A DNA stretch of 64,000 bases from Lacinutrix himadriensis (lineage in GTDB: Bacteria > Bacteroidota > Bacteroidia > Flavobacteriales > Flavobacteriaceae): assembly GCF_001418105.1 (NCBI RefSeq), contig NZ_LIQI01000019.1, positions 124,001-188,000 on the forward strand, in the 5' to 3' direction. Below, one piece after another: positions 7,606 to 14,525 of the stretch (position 1 is the first letter of the stretch; the number at the start of each line of letters is the position of its first letter). A program made the translations under genes and the position numbers. The notes under the pieces were generated by a model that saw only the letters and a list, made by a program, of their open reading frames with translations, was not told the origin of the DNA and made no database searches.

Positions 7606-7960
7606 TGTAGTTTAAAAAACCTCCTTTTAAATCATAGATTTCAATAAACCCCAATTCTACTAACTTTTTAGATGCTTTATTACTTCTACTTCCGCTTCTA
7701 CAATACACATAAACAGCTTTATCCTTATCTAGTTTATTGAATTCGAAAGCAAATTTATCGGAATAAAAATCTATATTTTCAGCTCCAGTAATATGTCCGG
7801 ATTGAAATTCTTTAGGGGTTCTAACATCGATTAATTGGACGCTTTTATTTTCGATTTGTGTTTTAAATTCTTCCGAAGAAAGTATTTTAACAACATTGCG
7901 ATCTAAACTATTTGAACCTAATAAGGTTGTTAAAAATGTTATGATTATTATGTATTTCAT
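7601..7960 (-). CDS. Periplasmic single-domain rhodanese
   Basis: A 119-aa sulfurtransferase with a signal-like hydrophobic N-terminus (residues 1-16). One rhodanese domain follows, with the active-site loop YCRSGSRS (Cys at about 87) and the structural motif LIDVRTPKEFQSGHI. It would carry sulfur as a cysteine persulfide from thiosulfate or polysulfide to an acceptor. The start at 7960 is 14 bp from the predicted transcription start, downstream of a perfect GTAAC-N4-GTTAC palindrome (8009-8022). It is the first gene of the leftward operon rhodanese-HMA-cytochrome c-thioredoxin-methyltransferase. Confidence 0.9.
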   Translation of the reverse strand: MKYIIIITFLTTLLGSNSLDRNVVKILSSEEFKTQIENKSVQLIDVRTPKEFQSGHITGAENIDFYSDKFAFEFNKLDKDKAVYVYCRSGSRSNKASKKLVELGFIEIYDLKGGFLNYK

Positions 7961-7978
7961 GAATGGCTTTATTTACCA

Positions 7979-8022
7979 TAAATATAATCAATAAAACATA
8001 AATTATAAGTAACCTTTGTTAC
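7979..8022 (-). promoter_or_regulatory. Rhodanese operon promoter with perfect Crp/Fnr-type palindrome
   Basis: On the gene strand: GTAAC-AAAG-GTTAC (8009-8022), 22 bp, then TATATTTA (7979-7986) as -7 box. This is one of two perfect copies of the dyad in the window. The predicted start site is near 7974, so the dyad is centred near -41.5. Confidence 0.7.
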
Positions 8023-8025
8023 ATA

Positions 8026-8063
8026 GAAAAGCGCGTATTACATTGCTGTAATACGCGCTTTTC
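8026..8063 (-). terminator. Terminator after the persulfide-dioxygenase-like gene
   Basis: GAAAAGCGCGTATTACA and its perfect complement (17 bp) surround a 4-nt loop, about 20 bp after the stop at 8085. It separates this unit from the rhodanese operon. The operator at 8009-8022 begins just 3 bp further on. Confidence 0.9.
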
Positions 8064-8084
8064 ACTAACTAAAAAACTAAATTT

Positions 8085-9500
8085 TTATTTCAATGTACTC
8101 GGACAAACATAGTTTGTTGTAGGTATTTCGGTATTTTTAATAGCACCATATCCACCTGCTACTTCAATTAAATTATGAATACCTCTACTTTTTAAAATAG
8201 AAGCTGCAATTACAGATCGGTAACCACCTGCACAATGCACAAAGAAAGGTTTGTTTTCTGGAAACTCGCTTAAATGACTGTTTATGTTATCTAAAGCGGT
8301 GTGTTTTGCTCCTTCTACATGTTCTGCAAGGAACTCTCCATCTTTTCTTACATCAAAAACAACATCTTGATTCGCTTTATAGCGTTTTGCAAATTCTTCA
8401 GCAGATATAGAAGTTATAGAATCATATTCCATCCCAGCTTTTTTCCAAGCTTCAAAACTACCATCTAAATAACCAATCACATTATCAAAACCAACACGAG
8501 ATAAACGCGTAATTACTTCTTCTTCTCTACCTTTTGGTGCAATTAATAAAATTGGCTGACTTACATCTGCTATTAAAGCACCAACCCAAGGTGCAAATCC
8601 ACCATCGATACCTATAAAAATAGAACGAGGAATGTGGCCTTTTACAAAATCTGTTTGATGACGCACATCTAAAACAATCGCTTCCGTTTCATTAGCAGCT
8701 GCTTCAAAGGCTTTAGGCGTTAAAGGTTTATGTGCTTTAGACATTACTTTATCGAAGCTTTCATAGCCTTGAATATTCATCATTACATTTTGTGGGAAAT
8801 ACGCTGGAGGTTCTGATAAACCATCTAATAACTCCGCAATAAATTCCTCTTTAGTCATGTCTGCGCGCAAGGCATAATTTACTTGCTTTTGATGCCCTAG
8901 AGTATCTGTAGTTTCTTTACTCATATTTTTACCACAAGCAGATCCTGCGCCATGATTTGGATACACAATTAAATCATCGCTTAATGGCATAATTTTATTG
9001 CGAAGTGAGTCGAATAAATAACCTGCTAATTTCTCTTGTGTTAAATCGGATGCTATTTTTTGAGCTAAATCTGGACGACCAACATCCCCAATAAATAAAG
9101 TATCACCAGTAACAATACCATGTTCTTTACCGTTTTCATCTATTAAAAGATAGGTGGTACTTTCCATAGTGTGTCCTGGCGTATGGATTGCTTTTATTTT
9201 ATAATCTCCAACTTCAAATATCTGACCATCTTCTGCAATTATAGCATCGTAAGAAGGTTTTGCTGTAGGACCAAATACAATTTGCGCTCCTGTTTTTTCT
9301 TTTAAATCTAAGTGACCAGACACAAAATCGGCATGAAAGTGTGTTTCAAATATGTATTTTATTTTAGCATCGTCTAGCTTTGCTCTTTTAATATATGGCT
9401 GTACTTCTCTTAATGGATCTATAATTGCTGCCTCTCCATTACTTTCTATATAATACGCTGCATGTGCTAAGCAACCGGTATAAATTTGTTCTATTTTCAT
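8085..9500 (-). CDS. MBL-fold persulfide dioxygenase-like protein with two rhodanese domains
   Basis: The start is set at the ATG at 9500 (MKIEQIYTG, 471 aa), the usual family start; the frame also allows 13 more residues. The N-terminal metallo-beta-lactamase domain (about 1-240) has the iron site THFHADFVSGH (His54, His56, Asp58, His63) of ETHE1-type persulfide dioxygenases. The first rhodanese domain (about 260-355) has APKGRE where the catalytic Cys should be, so it is inactive. The second (about 370-470) has HCAGGYRS (Cys423) and is probably active. Such proteins oxidise glutathione-type persulfide to sulfite, which the neighbouring TauE protein could export. It has its own Crp-type promoter. 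Confidence 0.93.
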   Translation of the reverse strand: MKIEQIYTGCLAHAAYYIESNGEAAIIDPLREVQPYIKRAKLDDAKIKYIFETHFHADFVSGHLDLKEKTGAQIVFGPTAKPSYDAIIAEDGQIFEVGDYKIKAIHTPGHTMESTTYLLIDENGKEHGIVTGDTLFIGDVGRPDLAQKIASDLTQEKLAGYLFDSLRNKIMPLSDDLIVYPNHGAGSACGKNMSKETTDTLGHQKQVNYALRADMTKEEFIAELLDGLSEPPAYFPQNVMMNIQGYESFDKVMSKAHKPLTPKAFEAAANETEAIVLDVRHQTDFVKGHIPRSIFIGIDGGFAPWVGALIADVSQPILLIAPKGREEEVITRLSRVGFDNVIGYLDGSFEAWKKAGMEYDSITSISAEEFAKRYKANQDVVFDVRKDGEFLAEHVEGAKHTALDNINSHLSEFPENKPFFVHCAGGYRSVIAASILKSRGIHNLIEVAGGYGAIKNTEIPTTNYVCPSTLK

Positions 9501-9563
9501 TTTTTCCCCATTTAATATTTTATAAAATGTCTTTACCATTTAAGCAATTGCACTTTAATTCTT

Positions 9564-9607
9564 CAAATTTACTAATGTTTTTAAATTTTTCTTGCAACAA
9601 AAGTTAC
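9564..9607 (-). promoter_or_regulatory. Promoter of the persulfide dioxygenase-like gene with Crp/Fnr-type site
   Basis: On the gene strand: GTAAC-TTTT-GTTGC (9594-9607), 22 bp, then consensus -7 box TAAATTTG (9564-9571). The whole element fits in the 72-bp gap between tauE and this gene, so the gene is transcribed independently of tauE. Confidence 0.65.
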
Positions 9608-9611
9608 TTAA

Positions 9612-10406
9612 TTAAAAAACCAACTCCTTTAAAACAATATAAATCGACATTGCCAACACAAACCATCCGAAGCTCTTTTTCAATTTTTTACTAGATATAA
9701 ATTTAGAAAAATAGCCACCTACCAAAATTCCGATAATGGTTAAAAAAGAAAAGGTTAATAAAAAGAACCAATCTATATCTAAAACTTGTACATCTCCTAA
9801 AAAACCGATTAACGAGTTGATTGCTATAATAATCAAAGAGGTTCCCACAGCTTTTTTCATATCTAAACCAGCCCAAAGTACTAATGCTGGCACATATAAA
9901 AATCCGCCACCTGCTCCAATAAGACCTGTAATAATTCCTATAATAACACCTTGAATAAAAGTTTTATAATACGCTTGTGAAACATTATTTTCTTGACTTT
10001 TAGGTTTCGATTTAATCATAGAAGATGCTGCTAACAACATGATAATTGCAAAAAAGATCATGATTGCCATTCCTTTGGTTAAAGAGAATGCTCCAACAGT
10101 AAAAAGTGTTTCTGGTATTGCTGGAACAAGAAATCTTCTGGAAACATATACCGCGATAAAGGATGGAAAAGAAAAAGCCAATCCTGTTTTAAAATCAACT
10201 AATCCTTTTTGATGCTTTTGAATCACGCCAACCAAGGAAGAAGAACCAACAACAAATAAGGAATATGCAGTAGCTACTACCGGGTTAAATGCTAAAAAAT
10301 AAACCAATAATGGTACAGTAAGAATGGATCCTCCTCCTCCTATTAAACCCAATATGGCTCCTATTAAAAAAGCAGCGAAGTATGTTACTATTTGTTGTAT
10401 ATCCAT
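9612..10406 (-). CDS. TauE/SafE-family sulfite or sulfonate exporter
   Basis: A 264-aa integral membrane protein with about eight helices arranged as an inverted duplication. The glycine-rich motif occurs twice: LGLIGGGGSILTVPLLVY near the N-terminus and GLIGAGGGFLYVPALVL near the middle, as in the family. TauE/SafE members move sulfite, sulfoacetate or other sulfur anions across the inner membrane. Its position beside a persulfide dioxygenase, whose product is sulfite, supports sulfite export. The ATG at 10406 lies only 8 bp after the -7 box, so the mRNA may be leaderless or nearly so. Its promoter palindrome overlaps the stop codon of the regulator gene upstream. Confidence 0.9.
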   Translation of the reverse strand: MDIQQIVTYFAAFLIGAILGLIGGGGSILTVPLLVYFLAFNPVVATAYSLFVVGSSSLVGVIQKHQKGLVDFKTGLAFSFPSFIAVYVSRRFLVPAIPETLFTVGAFSLTKGMAIMIFFAIIMLLAASSMIKSKPKSQENNVSQAYYKTFIQGVIIGIITGLIGAGGGFLYVPALVLWAGLDMKKAVGTSLIIIAINSLIGFLGDVQVLDIDWFFLLTFSFLTIIGILVGGYFSKFISSKKLKKSFGWFVLAMSIYIVLKELVF

Positions 10407-10413
10407 ATGAATG

Positions 10414-10456
10414 CAAAGGTAATTGATCTGAAGAAACAGCGTGTAACATGAGTTAC
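10414..10456 (-). promoter_or_regulatory. tauE promoter with perfect Crp/Fnr-type palindrome
   Basis: On the gene strand: GTAAC-TCAT-GTTAC (10443-10456), 21 bp, then consensus -7 box TACCTTTG (10414-10421). The dyad overlaps the last codons and stop of the regulator gene (stop at 10453-10455). Confidence 0.7.
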
Positions 10457-11085
10457 AAATCTAAAATTTTAATGCTATTTCTATGTAGTTCAATTTTGCC
10501 CAAATTCTCAAGGGCTTTAAGTAATCTAGAAATTACAACTCTCGAAGTATGTAAATCTCTAGCTATTTCTTGGTGTGTTACCTGAATAACTTCATTATGG
10601 TTAACCATTGCCTTATCTTTTAAATATTTGAACAAACGTTCATCTAGTTTTAAAAAGGCAATAGAATCAATAGCTTCTAATAATTCTGACATTCTATTGT
10701 GGTAGCTTTGTAGCACAAATTTTTGCCATGATTTATATTTACCTAACCATTCTTCCATTTTTTCAATAGGAACCATTATTAGTTTCGTATCTGTTTCTGC
10801 CACAGCTCTAATCTCGCTTTTGGAACTACCTAAACAACAAGATAATGTCATTGCGCAAGTATCACCTTGCTCAATAAAGTATAAAAGAAGTTCATCTCCA
10901 TCGAGGTCTTCTCTCATAATTTTAATAGCTCCACTTATTAAAAGTGGCATGGATTTTATATAATCGCCAATTTCTATAAGTTTAAAACCTTCCGGAATAT
11001 CTTTATAAGTACCTACATTATTAATTTCTTGAAGTAGTTCCTCCTCGAATAAATAACCATAATGTTGTTGTAATTCGTCTAGCAT
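10453..11085 (-). CDS. Crp/Fnr-family transcriptional regulator
   Basis: A 210-aa regulator with an N-terminal cyclic-nucleotide-binding-type beta-barrel (about 20-120), a long dimer helix (about 125-150) and a C-terminal winged helix whose recognition region is HQEIARDLHTSRVVISRLL (about 171-189). It lacks the four-cysteine Fe-S cluster of FNR. Three cysteines, Cys77, Cys83 and Cys84 (DTCAMTLSCCLG), lie in the barrel and could sense oxidants or persulfides. It sits directly upstream of tauE and beside three promoters with GTAAC-N4-GTTAC dyads, so it is the obvious candidate to bind them. A degenerate copy overlaps its own -7 box, suggesting autoregulation. The ligand is unknown. Confidence 0.9.
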   Translation of the reverse strand: MLDELQQHYGYLFEEELLQEINNVGTYKDIPEGFKLIEIGDYIKSMPLLISGAIKIMREDLDGDELLLYFIEQGDTCAMTLSCCLGSSKSEIRAVAETDTKLIMVPIEKMEEWLGKYKSWQKFVLQSYHNRMSELLEAIDSIAFLKLDERLFKYLKDKAMVNHNEVIQVTHQEIARDLHTSRVVISRLLKALENLGKIELHRNSIKILDL

Positions 11086-11097
11086 AATCTTTATTTC

Positions 11098-11111
11098 GTA
11101 AACAAAGTTAT
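11098..11111 (-). promoter_or_regulatory. Promoter of the Crp/Fnr gene with overlapping degenerate dyad
   Basis: Gene-strand TAACTTTG (11103-11110) is a consensus -7 box 18 bp before the ATG. The 14 bp ATAAC-TTTG-TTTAC (11098-11111) resemble the GTAAC-N4-GTTAC dyad with one mismatch in each arm. They lie on the -7 box itself, where binding would repress. The overlap could be chance. Confidence 0.4.
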
Positions 11112-11277
11112 ATAAATAACTTCATTGTAAATGAATATTGTAAAATTATTGAGGTGTAAAATTACTATCCGACTAAAAAACATGCGTTTATGTCGCTTTT
11201 ATTTGCTTTTCATCGATTAGAAATAAAATAAAATTCCTACAGATGAAACAAATCATTTATTTTTTTAAAATTGCAAT

Positions 11278-11712
11278 ATGACGAATAATTACTCCATTAA
11301 TTGCACCCTCCTAATTGATGACGATAAGGTTATCAATTTTTACAATGAAAAAATTGTAAATAGACATACTGATTTCGGACAAGTAACCTCTGTTAACAGT
11401 GGAAAAAACGCATTAGAATACCTAAAAGATGCTAAAAATGGATTAATAGCAAAGCCCGATTTAATATTTTTAGATATTAATATGCCAGCAATGAATGGTT
11501 GGGAGTTTTTAGAAGAATTTAATAAAATTGATACAGACTTCACAAACTCTATTAAAGTTATTTTATTGACAACTTCTAATAATCCGGATGACTATGAGCG
11601 TTCTAAAACAATTAATGTAATTTCCGATTTTATAAACAAGCCATTATCTTCCGATATCTTAGATCATGTAAAACAAAACCATTACGTATTAGCCGCAAGC
11701 AAAAAAACATAA
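11278..11712 (+). CDS. Single-domain response regulator (CheY-like)
   Basis: A 144-aa receiver domain with no output domain. The acidic pocket is LLIDDD (Asp14-16), the phosphorylated aspartate is Asp66 in LIFLDINMPAMNGW, the switch Thr is in ILLTTS (98/99), and the conserved Lys is Lys121 (INKP). It is followed 83 bp later by a TonB receptor and then by a histidine kinase, all on the plus strand, so it is probably the kinase's partner in a phosphorelay or protein-interaction switch. Because it cannot bind DNA by itself, its output must pass through another protein. Confidence 0.9.
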   Translation: MTNNYSINCTLLIDDDKVINFYNEKIVNRHTDFGQVTSVNSGKNALEYLKDAKNGLIAKPDLIFLDINMPAMNGWEFLEEFNKIDTDFTNSIKVILLTTSNNPDDYERSKTINVISDFINKPLSSDILDHVKQNHYVLAASKKT

Positions 11713-11795
11713 AGCTGTTATTATTCTTACAAGCACGTTTTCTTTACTCTTGTAATTTTTACTTATAAGTATTTTTTTTCTTAATTTAGTATGGC

Positions 11796-14525
11796 ATGTT
11801 AAAGCTAGATAATTCGGTTACATCTTTAAATAAAAATTCTTTATTTTTCTTATTTGTATTACTTTTTAATTTTTCTTTATTCTCACAGAATAAAGCTAAA
11901 ATAACAGGGAAAATTTCTGATCAGTTTGGAAGTCTTCCTGGTGCTAAAATTAGTATTCAAGGATCTAACATTTCTACAACCAGTGATGTAAATGGAGATT
12001 ACACTTTAAATATAGAAGCTGGTGATTTTGTTATCAATGTAGCCTTCATAATGTATAAAACGGCGACTAAACCGGTAAGTGTTACCGCTGGAGAAGAAGC
12101 TATTTTAGATTTCACTTTAGAAACTGGATTTTCCATTGACCAACCTGTTTCTTTAGGTTCTAGAGCAAAACCAAGTTCGCTTTTAAAAACAACGGCTCCA
12201 GTAGATATTATTTCACCGCAAGACATTACCAACTCCCCGCAAATAGAGTTAAGTCATATATTACACTATTTAGTACCTTCTTTTCACTCTACAAACCAAA
12301 CCATATCAGATGGTACAGACCATATAGACCCTGCAACTTTAAGAGGATTAGGTCCAGATCAAATATTAGTATTAGTAAATGGTAAACGTAGACATAATAG
12401 TTCGCTATTAAATGTAAATGGAACTGTTGGAAAAGGAACTGTGGGAACAGACTTTAATGCCATTCCCGTTGCCTCTATAGAAAGAATTGAGATTTTAAGA
12501 GATGGTGCTACCTCGCAATATGGCTCAGATGCTATTGCTGGAGTTATTAATATAATACTAAAAAAACAGACCCAATCTATAGATGTACAAGGACGTGCAG
12601 AACTAACAACAAAAGGAGATGGTCTTACCACCTATTTTTCTGCAAATTTTGGATTTGTAGTAGGTAAAAAAGGCTTTATTAACATTACTGGAGAATATAG
12701 AAATAGAGAAGCTTATAATAGAGCTGGTGATTATAATGGCGTAGTATATTCTGAAGATCCTGAAGAAGACGCTATTTTAATAGCCGAAAATAATTTCTAT
12801 AGTCATAATGAATATTCCGGAAAACGCGTAATGGAAATTGGTAATGCTTCTACGCAAAATTTGGCACTATCCTTTAATGGTGAATTTCCTATTTCTAACA
12901 ATTCTTTATTTTATTTTCATGGAGGACGAAATTATAGGGAAGGAAAATCTAAAGGTTTTTATAGGTTTCCAAATGAGATAGATCGTGTAGTACCAGAATT
13001 ATTTCCAAATGGTTTTTCTCCAGAAATATTAACAGATATACAGGATGATGCTATTTCTTTAGGTTTTAAAGGAGAGAAAAATAATTGGAATCTAGATTTT
13101 AGTCATACTATTGGAATTAACACTTTAGATTATACCGTAAATAATTCTAATAATGCATCCTTAGGGATTACTTCTCCTCGTACTTTTTATTCTGGAGGTT
13201 TTTCGTATAAACAAAACACATCCAATCTAGATGTTTCCAGAGCGTATGATTGGTTATATGGTGTAAATATTGCTTTTGGTGCAGAATTACGTGTAGAAAA
13301 TTATAACATTATTGCTGGTGAAGAAGATTCGTATCTAGATGGAAACAATACCTATATAGATAGTGATGGTATAGAACAGCAAAGTATTGCTGGTGCTCAA
13401 GTTTTTCCTGGTATTCAACCCGAAAATGAATTAAGCCGATTTAGAACCAACAGTTCAGGATATATAGATGTAGAAGTAAATACATCTAAAGAAACACTTC
13501 TAAAAGCTACTGCTAGGTATGAAGCTTACAACGATTTTGGTGCTCAATTTATTTGGAAACTTTCCGGAAGATATAAAATAACGGAAGATTTAAACTTTAG
13601 ATTAGGTTTATCTACAGGGTTTAGAGCTCCTTCCCTACACCAAGTATATTTTCAAAATATAAGTACACAATTTATTAATGGAGATATTGTGCAAGTAGGA
13701 ACTTTTAATAATGAAAGTGCTGTTGCTAAGGAAGCCTTTCATATAAAAGATTTAAAACCAGAACTTTCCAACCATTTCAACGCTGGTTTCTCGGGTAAAC
13801 TAGCTGAAAACTTATCTTTTACTGCAGATTATTACAGTATAAAAATTAAGGATAGAATTGTACTTTCCGGACGTTTCGATGAAGGTTATGAAGAAACACT
13901 AGCTCCTTTTAATGTTGGTGCTGCGCAATTTTTCACCAATGCCATAGATACTAAAACAATTGGTTTGGACGTAGCTGTACATTATAAAAATAAAATTGGT
14001 AATGGCGAATTCAACGCTTCATTAGCAGGGAATTTAAAGCAAACCGAAGTCATACAACTCAATAAAGTTTCCGATTTTTTAGAAGGTCAAGAAAGCACTT
14101 TATTTAATAGAGAGGATATTGCAAGAGTAGAATCTGCGCAACCAAATTATAAAGTAAACTCTATAATATCTTATCATTTTGATAAATACAAGATACAATT
14201 AGGAAATACTTTTTTCGGAAAAGTAGAATATGTACATCCAGATGACGGAATACAAGAAAACTGGGTAGTAAATGAATTTTCTGGAAACCTAGAAAGTAGA
14301 GATCAAACATTTTCTTCTAAGTTGGTTACCGATTTAGCTTTATCATATACTTTTGAAAAGATATGCAACATAACTCTTGGTGGAACAAATATCTTTAATG
14401 TATATCCAGATAAACACGCTCATTCTGCCAATACCGAAAATGGAAATTTTATTTACAGCAGAAGGGTCCAACAATTTGGTGTTAAAGGTTCTAATTATTA
14501 CATTAGACTTTTATTAAAATTATGA
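11796..14525 (+). CDS. TonB-dependent outer-membrane receptor in a two-component operon
   Basis: A 909-aa receptor. The signal sequence spans about residues 15-31 (LFFLFVLLFNFSLFSQ). A carboxypeptidase-regulatory-like domain (about 34-110) follows, starting KITGKISDQFGSLPGAKI. The plug domain (about 130-255) has GLGPDQILVLVNGKRRH and the motif IEILRDGATSQYGSDAIAG, and the barrel ends in YYIRLLLKL. The plug type resembles receptors of the iron/vitamin/nutrient class rather than SusC, and no SusD partner follows. The stop overlaps the kinase start (ATGA), so receptor and kinase are translationally coupled. The substrate is unknown; the coupling suggests the receptor's cargo is what the kinase reports on. 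Confidence 0.9.
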   Translation: MLKLDNSVTSLNKNSLFFLFVLLFNFSLFSQNKAKITGKISDQFGSLPGAKISIQGSNISTTSDVNGDYTLNIEAGDFVINVAFIMYKTATKPVSVTAGEEAILDFTLETGFSIDQPVSLGSRAKPSSLLKTTAPVDIISPQDITNSPQIELSHILHYLVPSFHSTNQTISDGTDHIDPATLRGLGPDQILVLVNGKRRHNSSLLNVNGTVGKGTVGTDFNAIPVASIERIEILRDGATSQYGSDAIAGVINIILKKQTQSIDVQGRAELTTKGDGLTTYFSANFGFVVGKKGFINITGEYRNREAYNRAGDYNGVVYSEDPEEDAILIAENNFYSHNEYSGKRVMEIGNASTQNLALSFNGEFPISNNSLFYFHGGRNYREGKSKGFYRFPNEIDRVVPELFPNGFSPEILTDIQDDAISLGFKGEKNNWNLDFSHTIGINTLDYTVNNSNNASLGITSPRTFYSGGFSYKQNTSNLDVSRAYDWLYGVNIAFGAELRVENYNIIAGEEDSYLDGNNTYIDSDGIEQQSIAGAQVFPGIQPENELSRFRTNSSGYIDVEVNTSKETLLKATARYEAYNDFGAQFIWKLSGRYKITEDLNFRLGLSTGFRAPSLHQVYFQNISTQFINGDIVQVGTFNNESAVAKEAFHIKDLKPELSNHFNAGFSGKLAENLSFTADYYSIKIKDRIVLSGRFDEGYEETLAPFNVGAAQFFTNAIDTKTIGLDVAVHYKNKIGNGEFNASLAGNLKQTEVIQLNKVSDFLEGQESTLFNREDIARVESAQPNYKVNSIISYHFDKYKIQLGNTFFGKVEYVHPDDGIQENWVVNEFSGNLESRDQTFSSKLVTDLALSYTFEKICNITLGGTNIFNVYPDKHAHSANTENGNFIYSRRVQQFGVKGSNYYIRLLLKL

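Noticed and set aside
13000-14500. SusC/SusD-type glycan locus around the second TonB receptor
   Set aside because: No SusD-like lipoprotein or glycoside hydrolase is present; the neighbours are a kinase and a receiver.
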